DNA from: Candidatus Eubacterium faecigallinarum
GTDB taxonomy: Bacteria > Bacillota > Clostridia > Oscillospirales > Acutalibacteraceae
Length of the DNA stretch: 64,000 bases
Assembly: GCA_019115455.1 (NCBI GenBank)
Contig: DXDN01000005.1
Span: 124,001-188,000 of the forward strand
Direction of reading: 5' to 3'
Shown here: positions 30,501 through 41,905 of the stretch, in pieces
How positions within the stretch are numbered: the stretch's first letter is position 1
How the letters are laid out: every line of letters begins with the position of its first letter
Made by a program: the position numbers and the translations under genes
Notes under the pieces: generated by a model
What the model saw: the letters and a program-made list of their open reading frames with translations, nothing else
What the model was told of the DNA's origin: nothing
The model's database searches: none

Positions 30501-31207
30501 GTCACGTTGTTGTATTCAACAGCGAAACTGCTGAGGAGAAGAAATATCTTATTCCTTACGGTGCTCGTCTTTGCGAGAATATCGTTGAGGGCGCTCATAT
30601 CAAGAAGGGCACAGAACTTACAATGGGTGCTGTTAACCCTCACGACGTGCTTGCAATTCTCGGCGAGGAAGCTGTTTATAACTACCTTATCAAGGAAGTT
30701 CAGTTTGCTTACCGTACACAGGGTGTTGATATCAACGACAAGCACATCGAGGTTATCGTTCGTCAGATGCTTAAGAAGTGCACCGTTGACAAAGCCGGCG
30801 ATACTGATCTTGTTGCCGGAACAATGGTTGATGTTGCCGCAGTTCTTGAGGAGAATGACAAGATAGAGAAGAGAATTCAGGCAGGCGAAACCGAGCTTCA
30901 GAAAGCAACGTATATCCCGATTCTTATGGGTATTACCAAGGCTTCACTTGCAACAGATTCCTTCCTGTCTGCAGCATCCTTCCAGGAAACAACAAGAGTT
31001 CTCACCGATGCCGCTATCAAGGGCAAGAGCGATCCGCTTATCGGTCTTAAGGAGAACGTTATCATCGGTAAACTTGTTCCTGCCGGAACAGGTATGGATG
31101 TGTTCAGAAATGTTGAGGCTGTTCCCAGCTACTTCTCATCTGAGGGCAGCGACGAAATTTTAAATCTCGAACAGCTGCAACAACTGTTGACAAATACGAT
31201 GAATTAA
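27563..31207 (+). CDS. rpoC: DNA-directed RNA polymerase subunit beta'
   Basis: [12 protein letters not shown], canonical RpoC; ATG 27563 after AAAAGGAG. Confidence 0.99.
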   Translation: MDNYENEFSSIKIGLASPEQIREWSYGEVTKPETINYRTLKPERDGLFCERIFGPMKDWECHCGKYKRVRYKGKVCEKCGVEITRSKVRRERMGHIELAAPVSHIWYFKGIPSRLGLVLDISPRYLEKVLYFALYIVTDPGDTPLEKMQILNEKEYAEMRERYEDDFKAGMGAEAIKELLQGIDVAQLRDELTAELETATGQKRVRLLKRLDVVDAFYHSGNKLEWMILDVIPVIPPDIRPMVQLDGGRFATSDLNDLYRRVINRNNRLKRLIELGAPEIIVRNEKRMLQESVDALIDNGRRGRPVTGPNNRPLKSLSDMLKGKQGRFRQNLLGKRVDYSGRSVIVVGPELKMHQCGLPKEMAIELFKPFVMKRLVETGVASNIKSARKMVERANNPAVWDSLEVVIKDHPVMLNRAPTLHRLGIQAFEPVLVEGRAIKLHPLACTAFNADFDGDQMAVHVPLSAEAQAEARMLMLAANNLLKPSDGKPVAVPTQDMVIGSYYLTMIKEGEPGCPHTEVINGEEITKYNIYRDTDEAMMAYQEGSLGLHSECLIRFTKEIDGVEKSKLVKTTIGRVIFNRPVPQDLGFVDRTNPDNAFDLEVSFVVKKKQLGQIAEKCISVHGVSIASKVLDELKAQGYKYSTISGTTVAVCDALIPEKKKEYLAEAEKKVDEITYNYNYGLITNEERSSAVIKAWEDCTNKVSNELTGNFDGAHNPIHMMVDSGARGSTSQLRQLAGMRGLIANTAGKTIEVPIRANYREGLNILEYFISSRGARKGLADTALRTADSGYLTRRLVDVSQDVIIRDDDCGCHDGIEVSKIMDGNRVLEPLEERLTGRYCAEPVVDPKTGEVIMDTDRMITADDAKRIVDAGIESVKIRSLITCKSRHGVCRKCYGANLAFNEPVQVGEAVGIIAAQSIGEPGTQLTMRTFHTGGVAGGADITQGLPRVEELFEARKPKQLAILSEIEGDVRFEEIKKSRHVVVFNSETAEEKKYLIPYGARLCENIVEGAHIKKGTELTMGAVNPHDVLAILGEEAVYNYLIKEVQFAYRTQGVDINDKHIEVIVRQMLKKCTVDKAGDTDLVAGTMVDVAAVLEENDKIEKRIQAGETELQKATYIPILMGITKASLATDSFLSAASFQETTRVLTDAAIKGKSDPLIGLKENVIIGKLVPAGTGMDVFRNVEAVPSYFSSEGSDEILNLEQLQQLLTNTMN

Positions 31208-31215
31208 TGTATAAT
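31187..31215 (+). promoter_or_regulatory. Perfect-consensus sigma-A promoter overlapping the rpoC stop codon
   Basis: TTGACA 31187-31192, 17-nt spacer, TATAAT 31210-31215; upstream of rpsL. Confidence 0.85.
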
Positions 31216-31221
31216 GCAAAT

Positions 31222-31407
31222 TTGCGTGGATGCATTTGTCTAAAATAGACAAATAATTGTGTTCAGCTTTGTTAAAAAACACAACATTTTGGGGCGAAGA
31301 TATCTTCGCCCCAAGGTGTGCGTTTAAATGATGCAGTAAAATTAATTTTTATTGTATGATTTATACGCACACTGCGTATAAAATATTAATTGAAAGGAGA
31401 TAAACTA
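31222..31407 (+). ncRNA. Structured leader of the rpsL-rpsG-fusA(-tuf) transcript
   Basis: Hairpins ATTTGTCTA/TAGACAAAT (31234-31254), TTGTGTT/AACACAA (31257-31284), 26-nt perfect palindrome (31289-31314), and overlapping alternatives GTGTGCGT/ACGCACAC (31316-31323/31365-31372) versus TATACGCA/TGCGTATA (31362-31380). Confidence 0.6.
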
Positions 31408-31830
31408 TTGCCTACCTTTAATCAACTCGTAAGAACAGGTCGTAAGTCTATTGAGAAAAAATCAAAGACACCTGCACTGTTAAAGAGTCTTGACACCAAG
31501 AAGAATGTTATGAACAATAACAATTCTCCTCAGAAGCGCGGCGTATGCACAGCTGTTAAAACAGCTACACCTAAGAAGCCGAATTCAGCTCTTCGTAAGA
31601 TCGCCAGAGTTCGTCTTACAAACGGAATCGAAGTATCTGCATACATTCCGGGCGTAGGTCATAACCTTCAGGAGCACTCCGTAGTTATGATCCGCGGCGG
31701 CCGTGTTAAGGACCTTCCCGGTGTACGTTACCACATCATTCGCGGTACACTTGATACACAGGGCGTAAACGGAAGAATGCAGAGCCGTTCAAAGTACGGC
31801 GCAAAGAGACCAAAGGCTGCAAAGAAGTAA
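31408..31830 (+). CDS. rpsL: 30S ribosomal protein S12 (TTG start)
   Basis: [12 protein letters not shown]...[38 protein letters not shown] 31408 after AAAGGAGA. Confidence 0.98.
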   Translation: MPTFNQLVRTGRKSIEKKSKTPALLKSLDTKKNVMNNNNSPQKRGVCTAVKTATPKKPNSALRKIARVRLTNGIEVSAYIPGVGHNLQEHSVVMIRGGRVKDLPGVRYHIIRGTLDTQGVNGRMQSRSKYGAKRPKAAKK

Positions 31831-31964
31831 GCCGAATTTATTTCTTATGGAATAACAATAGTTTATATACCTTATTATATAAAGCGTATATGATCTTTTG
31901 TTGACTCCACGGGAAAACCGAGTACCTATGAACTCATTGAAAATTTATGAAGGAGGGAAGCGAG

Positions 31965-32435
31965 ATGCCAAGAAGAGGTCAAATCGCTAAGCGTGACGTA
32001 TTGCCTGATCCGCTTTACAATTCAAAGCTTGTTACAAGGCTGATCAACAATATCATGCTTGATGGAAAAAAGGGTGTCGCTCAGAAAATTGTTTACGGAG
32101 CATTCGACATCGTTAAAGAAAAGACAGGCAACGATCCTCTTGAGACTTTTGAAGCCGCAATGGAAAATGTAATGCCTGTACTCGAGGTAAAGGCTCGCCG
32201 TGTAGGTGGTGCCACATACCAGGTTCCTCTTGAGGTTCGTCCTGAGAGAAGACAGACACTTGGACTTCGTTGGATCACTCTTTATGCCCGTCAGCGTTCA
32301 GAAAGAACAATGAAAGAGCGTCTTGCCGCAGAGATTATGGATGCGGTTAACAAGACCGGCGGCGCAGTAAAGAAGTGCGACGATACACACAAGATGGCAG
32401 AAGCAAACAAAGCCTTTGCTCATTTCAGATATTAA
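31965..32435 (+). CDS. rpsG: 30S ribosomal protein S7
   Basis: [31 protein letters not shown] 31965 after AGGAGGG. Confidence 0.98.
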   Translation: MPRRGQIAKRDVLPDPLYNSKLVTRLINNIMLDGKKGVAQKIVYGAFDIVKEKTGNDPLETFEAAMENVMPVLEVKARRVGGATYQVPLEVRPERRQTLGLRWITLYARQRSERTMKERLAAEIMDAVNKTGGAVKKCDDTHKMAEANKAFAHFRY

Positions 32436-32447
32436 TAGGAGGATATT

Positions 32448-34556
32448 ATGCCAAGAAAAGTATCTCTTGAAATGACAAGAAATATTGGTATTATGGCTCA
32501 TATTGATGCAGGTAAGACAACCACCACCGAGCGTATCCTGTATTACACAGGTATCAATCACAAGATTGGTGAAACTCATGACGGTTCTGCAACAATGGAC
32601 TGGATGGAGCAGGAGCAGGAGCGTGGTATCACTATTACATCTGCTGCTACAACTTGCTTCTGGAAAGACCATAGAATCAATATTATAGATACACCGGGTC
32701 ACGTTGACTTCACTGTTGAGGTTCAGCGTTCACTGCGTGTACTTGACGGTTCAGTAACCGTTCTTTGTGCAAAGGGCGGCGTTGAGCCACAGTCTGAAAC
32801 CGTATGGAGACAGGCTGACGAATATAAGGTACCCAGAATGATCTTTGTAAATAAGATGGATATTATGGGCGCCGATTTCTACAGAGCACTGGATATGGTT
32901 AAGGAGCGTTTCAAATGTAACGCACTTCCGATTCAGCTTCCTATCGGCAGCGAGGATACCTTTAAGGGAATCATCGACCTTATCGAAAATCATGCTATCA
33001 TTTATATTGATCCTGACAAGGAAAAGGGCATGAAGTTCGAGATTCAGGAAATTCCTGATGACATGAAGGAGCTTGCCGCTAAATACAGAACCGAACTTAT
33101 CGAGCATGTTGCCGAGCAGGACGAGTCTCTGATGGAAAAATACTTTGAAGACGGTGAGGACGCAATCTCTGTTGACGAGATTAAGAAAGTAATCCGTAAG
33201 TCTACAATTGCCAACGAAATGGTTCCTGTATGCTGCGGTACTGCTTATCGTAACATGGGCGTTCAGCCGCTTCTTGACGCAATTGTTGAATTTATGCCGG
33301 CTCCTACCGACATTGAATCAATCAGAGGTACAAACCCTGATACAGATGAAGAGGAAGTACGTCATTCATCTGACGACGAGCCTTTCTCAGCTCTTGCATT
33401 CAAGATCGCAACCGACCCGTTCGTAGGAAAGATCTGCTTCTTCCGTGTTTATTCCGGTAAGATTGAAGCAGGTACAGCCTGCTACAACTCTGTTAAAGGA
33501 CAGAAGGAGAGAATGGGCCGTATTCTTCAGATGCATGCAAATCACAGAGAGGATATCCCTGTATGTTATTCAGGTGATATTGCTGCCGCTGTTGGTCTTA
33601 AGAACACAACCACCGGTGACACACTCTGCGACGAGGCGCATCCTATCATCCTTGAATCAATGAATTTCCCTGATCCGGTTATCAATGTAGCTATTGAGCC
33701 TAAGACTAAGGCAGGTCAGGAAAAAATGGGTATCGCTCTTGCTAAGCTTGCAGAAGAGGATCCGACATTCAAGGCATATACAGACGAGGAAACAGGTCAG
33801 ACTATTATCGCAGGTATGGGTGAGCTTCACCTTGAGATCATTGTTGACCGTCTTCTTCGTGAATTTAAGGTTGAGGCAAACGTAGGCGCTCCTCAGGTTT
33901 CTTATAAGGAAACAATTCAGAGCGAAGCTGCTTCTGACCTTAAGTATAAGAGACAGTCTGGTGGTAGCGGTCAGTACGGTCACGTTAAGATTCGCATTAT
34001 GCCAAATCTTGACGAGAACGGTATCGGCAAGGGTTATGAATTTGTTAACCAGATCGTCGGCGGCGCAATCCCGAAGGAATATATCCCTGCTGTTGACGCA
34101 GGTATCCAGGGCGCTATGAAGAGCGGTATACTTGCAGGTTACAATGTAGTTGACGTAAAGGTAGAGCTCTACGATGGTTCTTACCACGAGGTTGACTCAT
34201 CTGAAATGGCATTTAAGATTGCCGGTTCAATGGCATTTAAGGATGCTGCTAAGAAAGCAAACCCAATCATTCTCGAGCCTATGATGAAGGTTGTTGTAAT
34301 CGTTCCTGAGGAGTACATGGGCGATGTTATCGGTGACCTTAACTCACGCCGTGGACAGATTCAGGGTATGGAAGATAGATCAGGCGCAAAGCAGATCAAC
34401 GCAAGAGTTCCGCTTTCAGAAATGTTTGGTTACATCAACGACCTCCGTTCCAAGACACAGGGACGCGGTCAGTATACCATGGAGCCGGACGGCTATGAGC
34501 CTGTACCTAAGTCAATCAGCGAGTCCATCATCAGCGAAAGAGCCAAGAGGGACTAA
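32448..34556 (+). CDS. fusA: Elongation factor G
   Basis: [24 protein letters not shown]; 702 aa. Confidence 0.99.
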   Translation: MPRKVSLEMTRNIGIMAHIDAGKTTTTERILYYTGINHKIGETHDGSATMDWMEQEQERGITITSAATTCFWKDHRINIIDTPGHVDFTVEVQRSLRVLDGSVTVLCAKGGVEPQSETVWRQADEYKVPRMIFVNKMDIMGADFYRALDMVKERFKCNALPIQLPIGSEDTFKGIIDLIENHAIIYIDPDKEKGMKFEIQEIPDDMKELAAKYRTELIEHVAEQDESLMEKYFEDGEDAISVDEIKKVIRKSTIANEMVPVCCGTAYRNMGVQPLLDAIVEFMPAPTDIESIRGTNPDTDEEEVRHSSDDEPFSALAFKIATDPFVGKICFFRVYSGKIEAGTACYNSVKGQKERMGRILQMHANHREDIPVCYSGDIAAAVGLKNTTTGDTLCDEAHPIILESMNFPDPVINVAIEPKTKAGQEKMGIALAKLAEEDPTFKAYTDEETGQTIIAGMGELHLEIIVDRLLREFKVEANVGAPQVSYKETIQSEAASDLKYKRQSGGSGQYGHVKIRIMPNLDENGIGKGYEFVNQIVGGAIPKEYIPAVDAGIQGAMKSGILAGYNVVDVKVELYDGSYHEVDSSEMAFKIAGSMAFKDAAKKANPIILEPMMKVVVIVPEEYMGDVIGDLNSRRGQIQGMEDRSGAKQINARVPLSEMFGYINDLRSKTQGRGQYTMEPDGYEPVPKSISESIISERAKRD

Positions 34557-34581
34557 TTAGCTATAATTTATAAAAAAACTC

Positions 34582-34610
34582 TTGATATTTTTATATGTAT
34601 TTGATAGAAT
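34582..34610 (+). promoter_or_regulatory. Promoter of tuf (TTGATA-17-TAGAAT)
   Basis: TTGATA 34582-34587; TAGAAT 34605-34610. Confidence 0.65.
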
Positions 34611-34655
34611 ATCAATAACAATTTATGTATTGTAAATTTTAAGGAGGAAATTCCA

Positions 34656-35849
34656 ATGGCAAAAGAACATTTTAATCGTACCAAACCACATGTAAATATT
34701 GGTACAATCGGTCACGTAGACCATGGTAAGACAACTCTTACTGCTGCTATTACAAAGTACCTTGCTAACAAGGGTTACGCAAAGTTTGAGGACTATGCTG
34801 ATATCGATAAGGCTCCTGAAGAGAGAGAGCGTGGTATCACAATCAACACAGCTCACGTTGAGTATGAGACAGATGCTCGTCACTATGCTCACGTTGACTG
34901 CCCCGGTCACGCTGACTATATCAAGAACATGATCACCGGTGCTGCTCAGATGGACGGTGCTATCCTTGTTATCGCTGCTACAGACGGCCCGATGGCTCAG
35001 ACAAAAGAGCACCTTCTTCTTGCTCGTCAGGTAGGCGTTCCTGCAATCATCGTATTCCTTAACAAGACTGACCAGGTTGACGATGAGGAACTCCTTGAGC
35101 TCGTTGAAATGGAAGTTCGTGAGACTCTTGCTGAGTATGAGTTCGATGACGAGTGCCCAATCATCAAGGGTTCAGCTCTTAAGGCACTTGAGGCTACATC
35201 AAACGACGATCCTGCTTGCGCTTGCATCGCTGAGCTTATGGATGCTGTTGACAGCTATATCCCAACTCCTGACCGTAAGTCAGATCTTCCTTTCCTTATG
35301 CCTGTTGAGGACGTATTCACAATCACCGGCCGTGGTACAGTTGCTACCGGTAGAGTAGAGCGTGGTACTCTTAAGACAAACGACACCGTTGAGATGGTTG
35401 GCCTTCACGAGGAAATCAGATCAACAGTTTGCACAGGTATCGAAATGTTCAGAAAGATTCTTGATTACGCTGAGGCTGGCGACAACATCGGTTGTCTTCT
35501 TCGTGGCGTTCAGAGATCTGATATCGAGAGAGGCGAGGTTCTTGCTGCTCCTGGTTCAATCAAGCCACACACTAAATTCTCAGGTCAGGTTTACGTTCTT
35601 TCAAAGGACGAGGGTGGACGTCATACTCCTTTCTTCAACAACTATCGTCCTCAGTTCTATTTCAGAACAACAGACGTAACAGGTGTTATCACTCTTCCTG
35701 AAGGAACAGAGATGTGTATGCCTGGCGATAACGTTGTAATGAACGTTGAGCTTATCACTCCTATCGCTATTGAAGAGGGTCTTCGTTTTGCTATCCGTGA
35801 GGGCGGCAGAACAGTAGGTTCAGGCGTTGTTACCGCTATCAACGACTAA
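34656..35849 (+). CDS. tuf: Elongation factor Tu
   Basis: [33 protein letters not shown]. Confidence 0.99.
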   Translation: MAKEHFNRTKPHVNIGTIGHVDHGKTTLTAAITKYLANKGYAKFEDYADIDKAPEERERGITINTAHVEYETDARHYAHVDCPGHADYIKNMITGAAQMDGAILVIAATDGPMAQTKEHLLLARQVGVPAIIVFLNKTDQVDDEELLELVEMEVRETLAEYEFDDECPIIKGSALKALEATSNDDPACACIAELMDAVDSYIPTPDRKSDLPFLMPVEDVFTITGRGTVATGRVERGTLKTNDTVEMVGLHEEIRSTVCTGIEMFRKILDYAEAGDNIGCLLRGVQRSDIERGEVLAAPGSIKPHTKFSGQVYVLSKDEGGRHTPFFNNYRPQFYFRTTDVTGVITLPEGTEMCMPGDNVVMNVELITPIAIEEGLRFAIREGGRTVGSGVVTAIND

Positions 35850-35872
35850 TTATATATAATAACTCAATTTTA

Positions 35873-35903
35873 AGAGCAAGCCTTTGGCTTGCTCTTTTTT
35901 TAT
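35873..35903 (+). terminator. Terminator of the str/tuf operon
   Basis: AGAGCAAGCC(ttt)GGCTTGCTCT then TTTTTT. Confidence 0.9.
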
Positions 35904-36567
35904 TCCTGTGTTATACTCGGACAGGGGGAAAATCGTGGAACCGTATCTGATTTCGGCTGTATTTGCCGTCGTTGTTGTAATACTATTTCTTATTTTCAGC
36001 CATAAATCATATATAAAAGTGAAACAGGCGGCAGAAAAGACTGCTCCGCCTAAGAAAGCTGCGTCAGTCAAGGGCGTCAGAGCATTTATGTCTGTGGCAG
36101 TGTTTGTGTTGGCTTTCAATATTGTGTGCCTGCCTTTGGTGCTGGGCTTTGATTTTGTCAGTGCCCAGAGCAGATACTATGATATTTTCGGCAGCAAATA
36201 TGATTCTTTTGTAAGTGTGCCTCTGTATGACAAAGAGGGAAATATGTACACCCTTGATAAAGATAACGAGCGCTATATCTCGGATTCAAAAAGCTATGAA
36301 TTCGGTGAAATTTATTTAACAGAAGGCGGATATATAACAATTATCAATCCGCAGGATATTGAAGTTGAATATAGGATAACAAATTACACAAATTACTATT
36401 TTTCCATGGGTACGGACACATATTATTCTGTATCTTACGGTCCTTATTGGGATAATGAAGGAAACCTCCACTTAATTAATGAAGATGAAGAGTTGTTTGT
36501 TATTGAGAAAGAGCGGCAGGAGGCTTTTAGAACAGAAGAAGGCGTAAATATTTTTGATAAAAAATGA
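35884..36567 (+). CDS. Hypothetical membrane protein
   Basis: 227 aa with two hydrophobic segments; the listed start lies inside the tuf terminator, so the true start may be the GTG at about 35935. Confidence 0.6.
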   Translation: MACSFFIPVLYSDRGKIVEPYLISAVFAVVVVILFLIFSHKSYIKVKQAAEKTAPPKKAASVKGVRAFMSVAVFVLAFNIVCLPLVLGFDFVSAQSRYYDIFGSKYDSFVSVPLYDKEGNMYTLDKDNERYISDSKSYEFGEIYLTEGGYITIINPQDIEVEYRITNYTNYYFSMGTDTYYSVSYGPYWDNEGNLHLINEDEELFVIEKERQEAFRTEEGVNIFDKK

Positions 36568-36643
36568 CGCCAAACCTCCTTTTTTCAGTATGATTAACTT
36601 TGATTGAGCAGTGTATTTTAACTGTGTTTATTTATATTAAAAA

Positions 36644-36671
36644 AAGAGCGGAGTTTACCGCTCTTATTTTT
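36644..36671. terminator. Terminator hairpin between convergent genes
   Basis: AAGAGCGG(agttta)CCGCTCTT flanked by A- and T-rich tracts. Confidence 0.75.
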
Positions 36672-36765
36672 ATACTTTTATTTGGATTTAAAATTCGTCT
36701 GATTGATTATCTGATGTATCATCGGTTTATGATACTCTGGAATAGTCAAAATTTCGATGCCTGCT

Positions 36766-37377
36766 TCATATCTTCTTATTTTCTTTATCATTATAAAACG
36801 GATAACTGTTTTTGTCTGTTTCGTTTATTTTTCTCTGCACTTTGCAAGGCACACCCACGGCAACTACATTTGCAGGAATAGGATTGGTTACAACACTTCC
36901 TGCGCCTATAACAGAATTATCTCCGATTGTTACGCCTGCCAAAATAACTGCGCCTGCTCCGATCCAGACGTTATTTCCGATTTTTATTGGCTTTGCAATT
37001 TCTATGCCATCTTTGCGCATTTGAGGGTCGATCGCATGTTCAGCAGTAGTAAAAGTAACATTCGGACCTATAAAAACATAATCCCCAAATGTTATTCCGG
37101 CACCGTCTTGAATGATAAGATTATGATTTGCATAAAAATAGTTACCTACTTCAATGTTATAACCATAGTCACACCAAAAAGGCGGAACAAATGTTACTTC
37201 TTGCCCCATTTTACCAAGCAAATCCCTAAGTATTTCTTGCTGTTTTTCACTGTCATTTGGATTTAGTTGATTATAACGATAACATTTATCTTTACATTTT
37301 TTTATTACTTTCTCATATTCGGGATTATAACTTCCTTTAAAAAAGCAATTTAAAGGCACAAATGGTTTTTTTGACAT
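36766..37377 (-). CDS. Sugar O-acetyltransferase (maltose/galactoside acetyltransferase-like hexapeptide)
   Basis: Left-handed beta-helix repeats; GNNVWIGAGAVILAGVTIGDNSVIGAGSVVT. Confidence 0.92.
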   Translation of the reverse strand: MSKKPFVPLNCFFKGSYNPEYEKVIKKCKDKCYRYNQLNPNDSEKQQEILRDLLGKMGQEVTFVPPFWCDYGYNIEVGNYFYANHNLIIQDGAGITFGDYVFIGPNVTFTTAEHAIDPQMRKDGIEIAKPIKIGNNVWIGAGAVILAGVTIGDNSVIGAGSVVTNPIPANVVAVGVPCKVQRKINETDKNSYPFYNDKENKKI

Positions 37378-37640
37378 AATATAACCTCATAAAACAAAAT
37401 TAATTGTTCTCATATTCTTTTGCCTAATTATAACAGTTCGTAAGATATATTTCAATGGTAAAACCATCTTTCTAATGCAGTGAGGATAGCTGTCAATCGT
37501 AAATGCACTTGTATTTCCGAGAATCCTACGGTATATATTCGCACATATGCTTTGTTTTCTTGCTTTTATTTTTCACTTGGATTTGAAAAAAGCATGCTGC
37601 GTTCTTTATTTTTTTATATAATTATGTTACAATTCTATCG

Positions 37641-39878
37641 GTGAAAAATATGGCGGAAGAACTGGAAAATTTAACAGGAACTATCGAGGAAATAACATAC
37701 CGAAATGAGTCAACCGGGTTTGCCGTGGTTGAGCTTGACGCTGGTGATGAGTACGTTACAGTAGTAGGCGTGCTGGGTAACGTTGTTGTTGGCGAAGAGG
37801 CTGTTTTTCAGGGTGAGTGGGTGATGCATCCGTCCTTTGGCAGGCAGTTTAAGGCACAGCGTATGCAGCGCACTCTCCCTGCTGATGCCGCCGGTATGCT
37901 GCGCTTTCTTGCAGGGGGTATAGTTAAGGGTATACGTGAAGCCACCGCCACAAAAATTGTTGAGAAATTCGGCAGCGATACTTTTAATGTTATAGAAAAT
38001 GAGCCTGAAAGGCTTGCAGAAATAAAGGGAATAAGCAAGTCAAAGGCGAAAAAAATCAGCAATGAATTCAAAATGCAGTTTGCTGCCAGGGATGTTATGA
38101 ACGGCTTGGCAGAACTGGGACTCAATCAGCAGGAGGCTTTTCAGGCATATAATCTTTATAAATCATACGCACTGGATATAATTAAGGAAAACCCTTACGC
38201 ATTTGTCGGCGAAGGCAACGGAATTTCCTTTGAGAGAGCGGATGAAATTGCCTTTTCCATGCAGGATGAGCCGCTGTTTGACTACAGAAGTCAGGCTGGG
38301 GTTGTGTATGTTGTTCGCCATAATCTTTCAAACGGTCATACCTGTGTTCCCAGAAACAGCCTGATAAAGCCTGCCATGTCGCTTCTTGACTGTTCTGAGG
38401 ACGATGTTGAGATTGCTATAGACAATGCGATAGAGGCAAAGCAGCTTGTTCAGGAAAATATTGACGGACGTGATTTTTTGTTTTTGCCGGAGATATACCG
38501 AGCAGAGTCCTCAATTGCCGAAAGAATAAACGTTATGCTGAAATTTCCTCCTCAGCAGAGAGAAATCTCCCAGGAAGAAATTTTTGCCTTTGAAGAGGCG
38601 AACAAAATTACCTTTGATGAAAAACAGCGCCGTGCTATTGAAATAGCGGTAAATAAAGGCATGCTGATACTGACAGGCGGACCCGGTACCGGTAAAACGA
38701 CCACGGTTAAGGGCATTATAACCCTTATGAGCAACAGGGGTCTTGACGTAGCCCTTGCCGCACCCACAGGCAGAGCCGCCAAGCGAATGAGCGAGCTTAC
38801 AGGCTATGAAGCGAAAACAATTCACAGACTGCTTGAGGTAGAATACCGTGACGGTGCCACCGAACCCAGCTTTGTACATAATCTGAGAAATCCCCTTGAA
38901 TGTGACGCCGTTATAGTGGACGAGCTTTCTATGGTGGATGTAACTGTTTTTTCGGCACTGTTGGATGCTCTGCCGCTTTCGTGCAGGCTTATAATGGTGG
39001 GGGACAAGGACCAGCTTCCGCCTGTTGGCGCAGGAAACGTGCTTGCCGACCTGATTAAAAGCGGACTTATCGGAGTGGTGAGCCTTGACCGTATTTTCCG
39101 CCAGGCAATGCAGAGTAATATTGTATCTAATGCTCACAGGATTGTGGCTGGTGAAATGCCGCTTCTTGATAACGCTGACCCTGATTCCGATTTTTTCCTG
39201 ATGTCTGAGGATTCAAAATATATTGCGCCAAGGAAAATAGCGGACCTTGTTACAAAGCGTATTCCTGCCGGCTACGGACTGAATCCCATGGAGGATATCC
39301 AGGTGCTTTGCCCCAGCCGTAAAGGCGAAGTGGGAACCGAAAATCTCAATGCGATTTTGCAGGATATTTTAAATCCGCCGTCGCGTGAAAAGGCGCAGCT
39401 TAAAAACCGTGGTTATATTCTGCGTGAGGGCGACAAGGTCATGCAGATAAAAAATAATTATGACGTGCCGTGGTTTAAGGACGACGAAAACGGCTCCGGT
39501 GTGTTTAACGGTGATATCGGCGTGCTTACGAGAATTGACAAGGCTAATGATATTATCAATGTACGCTTTGATGACAGAGAAGCAATGTACAGCGTGGAAA
39601 GTGCTTCGGAACTTGAACTTGCATATGCCATGACCGTTCACAAAAGCCAGGGCAGTGAATTTGACGCGGTGGTGCTCGCCACAATAAACACACCGCCCAA
39701 GCTTGCTTATAGGAATCTGCTTTATACCGCTGTCACCAGAGCAAAAAATCTGCTTGTAATTGTGGGCAATAAAAATTCTGTAAGAGCCATGGTTGAAAAC
39801 GATAAAAAAAGCAGACGTTACAGTGCGCTTATTCACTTTCTTTTTAAGGAAACGGGTGAAAAAGCGGGCGAAGATTAA
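37641..39878 (+). CDS. recD2: ATP-dependent RecD-like DNA helicase (RecD2)
   Basis: 745 aa; N-terminal HhH region; LTGGPGTGKTTTVKGI, VDELSMVD, AMTVHKSQGSEF, YTAVTRAK. Confidence 0.95.
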   Translation: MKNMAEELENLTGTIEEITYRNESTGFAVVELDAGDEYVTVVGVLGNVVVGEEAVFQGEWVMHPSFGRQFKAQRMQRTLPADAAGMLRFLAGGIVKGIREATATKIVEKFGSDTFNVIENEPERLAEIKGISKSKAKKISNEFKMQFAARDVMNGLAELGLNQQEAFQAYNLYKSYALDIIKENPYAFVGEGNGISFERADEIAFSMQDEPLFDYRSQAGVVYVVRHNLSNGHTCVPRNSLIKPAMSLLDCSEDDVEIAIDNAIEAKQLVQENIDGRDFLFLPEIYRAESSIAERINVMLKFPPQQREISQEEIFAFEEANKITFDEKQRRAIEIAVNKGMLILTGGPGTGKTTTVKGIITLMSNRGLDVALAAPTGRAAKRMSELTGYEAKTIHRLLEVEYRDGATEPSFVHNLRNPLECDAVIVDELSMVDVTVFSALLDALPLSCRLIMVGDKDQLPPVGAGNVLADLIKSGLIGVVSLDRIFRQAMQSNIVSNAHRIVAGEMPLLDNADPDSDFFLMSEDSKYIAPRKIADLVTKRIPAGYGLNPMEDIQVLCPSRKGEVGTENLNAILQDILNPPSREKAQLKNRGYILREGDKVMQIKNNYDVPWFKDDENGSGVFNGDIGVLTRIDKANDIINVRFDDREAMYSVESASELELAYAMTVHKSQGSEFDAVVLATINTPPKLAYRNLLYTAVTRAKNLLVIVGNKNSVRAMVENDKKSRRYSALIHFLFKETGEKAGED

Positions 39879-39964
39879 TTGTTAATATCTTATTTCTTGA
39901 CATTGAACCTGTTTTAAAGTAACATATTTTTTATGATATTGAATTGATATTAAGGAATGTTTTT

Positions 39965-40993
39965 ATGTTCGGATATGATTTGGGAATAGACCTGGGTACA
40001 AGCAAAGTGGTGATATCAGTTGTCGGCAAGGGAGTCGTGCTGGAGGAGCCATCCTATGTTGCCTATGATACCCAGAGTGAAAAAATACTTTACGCCGGAA
40101 AAAGAGCATATTATCTTCAGGGCAGGGAGCCTGCCGGAGTCAGCGTTATCCAGCCGATTATGGAGGGCGCTGTGGGCAATTATTCCCTTGCATGTCAGAT
40201 GGTGCGCTATTTTATGAACAAAGTGCTCAAAAAGACCGTGTTTAAGCCCAGAGTAGTGGCGAGCGTTCCGTCAATGAGCACCGATGTTGAAAAGAGAACT
40301 CTGGTTTCCGTTCTCATAAACGCCGGCGCAAGATCAGTCTGCCTTATAGAAGAACCCCTTTGTGCCGCTTTCGGAGCAGGTATTGACCCGCTTAATCCCG
40401 GCGGTGTTTTCGTAATTAATATCGGCGCCGGTACCACCGATATGGCGGTTATCAGTCAGGGTTCAATGAGCCAGATAGAAACGATAAAGGTTGCAGGCGA
40501 TTCGTTTGATGAGGCTGTGGTAAAATATCTGCGCGATACCTACGGCCTTCTTGTGGGTATCAGGACTGCCGAGGATATAAAAATAAATGTCGGCAGCGCC
40601 ATACCGAGAGTGGCTGACGTCACAGTTCAGGCAAAGGGCAGGAATTCTTCTTCAGGACTTCCCATGGTAGTTGAAGTTACAGGTAACGAAATCTGCAATT
40701 GCCTTCAGCCCCAGCTTGAGCGTATAACAGCCGCGGCAAAGGCGCTTTTTGAGCGCACGTCACCGCAGCTTGTTGCTGATATAACTAACGGCAGCCTGCT
40801 TCTTACAGGCGGAATGTCCCAGCTTTACGGACTCGATACGCTTATCTCAAAAGCGCTTTCCATTGATGTTACCATACCGTCAAAGCCTGATTTGTGCGTA
40901 TCCAAGGGGTGCGAGGTAGCGCTTAAAAAGATGCATATACTTGACCAGTACGGCTACTCGTTTAAAACAAAGGAAGAGGTGCGCACCAGGTAA
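39965..40993 (+). CDS. MreB/Mbl-like actin homologue
   Basis: GIDLGTSKVVISV, VASVPSMSTDVEKR, INIGAGTTDMAVIS, LLTGGMSQL. Confidence 0.9.
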   Translation: MFGYDLGIDLGTSKVVISVVGKGVVLEEPSYVAYDTQSEKILYAGKRAYYLQGREPAGVSVIQPIMEGAVGNYSLACQMVRYFMNKVLKKTVFKPRVVASVPSMSTDVEKRTLVSVLINAGARSVCLIEEPLCAAFGAGIDPLNPGGVFVINIGAGTTDMAVISQGSMSQIETIKVAGDSFDEAVVKYLRDTYGLLVGIRTAEDIKINVGSAIPRVADVTVQAKGRNSSSGLPMVVEVTGNEICNCLQPQLERITAAAKALFERTSPQLVADITNGSLLLTGGMSQLYGLDTLISKALSIDVTIPSKPDLCVSKGCEVALKKMHILDQYGYSFKTKEEVRTR

Positions 40994-41014
40994 CGTACTG
41001 TTTCTCATCAAAGT

Positions 41015-41905
41015 GTGCTTGAATTATTAATAATAAAAGGGGGTAATTTTACGGATAGATTTTCTAAATTTAATCCATTTGTTACCTTCCTTTTTTTTAT
41101 ACTGTGTATCGCGTCCACCCTTATATGGTTTGAACCTCTTTTTCTTGCGGCAGGGCTTCTGGCTTCGGTACTATATAAAATAAAGCTTGAGGGCAAAAAG
41201 GGAATATCATATTTTTTCAAAATACCGCTGCCGCTTACTGTGTTAACTGCTTTGTTTAATATGCTCTTTGCACATTACGGCATGACGGTGCTTTTTACCA
41301 TAGCTCAAACGCAGTTTACTCTTGAAAGCCTTTTTTACGGCATGTGTCAGGGAATAATGTTCAGCGCTGTTATAACATGGTTTTCGTGCTATTCCCAGGT
41401 GGTGACATCTGAACGCTTTATGGCAGTTATGGGCAGATTTGCGCCCAACTGCGCTCTTGTGCTTTCCATGGCGCTGTCGTTTATTCCGAGGCTTAAGAAA
41501 AATGCCGCTGAAATAAACGACGCAAGAATGCTCCTTGATTCAGGCTCAAACCGCCTTTCAAAAAGTGTTAAGAACTTTTCTGCTCTTCTAACTCTCACGC
41601 TGGAGGAGAGCATCGATACAGCGGATTCAATGAAATCCAGGGGATTTTGCGGCGGCAGAAAAGCTTATTCAAAATACTCTTTTTCTTTCAGAGACGGGCT
41701 TTGCATAGTATTTACGGCGGCAATGTTTCTGGCTCTGTGCGTTTTCAAGGCGCTTAGGGTAAGCGAGTTTTTGTTTGACCCGGTTATTAAGGTTCAGAAT
41801 TTTTCTATCGCGCCATTACTTGTTTACTGCGTGTTTTCTTTTTTGCCGCTTATTGTTGATTTTACGGAGGATATGAGATGGCTTCTTTTAAAACAGAAAA
41901 TTTAA
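41015..41905 (+). CDS. ECF transporter T component
   Basis: Integral membrane protein with EcfT-like coupling region (DARMLLDSGS; ADSMKSRGF); precedes ECF ATPase. Confidence 0.88.
   Translation: MLELLIIKGGNFTDRFSKFNPFVTFLFFILCIASTLIWFEPLFLAAGLLASVLYKIKLEGKKGISYFFKIPLPLTVLTALFNMLFAHYGMTVLFTIAQTQFTLESLFYGMCQGIMFSAVITWFSCYSQVVTSERFMAVMGRFAPNCALVLSMALSFIPRLKKNAAEINDARMLLDSGSNRLSKSVKNFSALLTLTLEESIDTADSMKSRGFCGGRKAYSKYSFSFRDGLCIVFTAAMFLALCVFKALRVSEFLFDPVIKVQNFSIAPLLVYCVFSFLPLIVDFTEDMRWLLLKQKI

Noticed and set aside
30366-30866. 166-aa alternative-frame ORF in rpoC
   Set aside because: Overlaps rpoC on the same strand in another frame; Ser/Leu/Arg-rich shadow ORF.
33657-34187. 176-aa antisense ORF in fusA
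   Set aside because: Antisense shadow of a housekeeping gene without RBS or domain support.
38511-39137. 208-aa antisense ORF in recD2
   Set aside because: Opposite strand of conserved helicase motifs; His/Cys-rich composition is a shadow effect.
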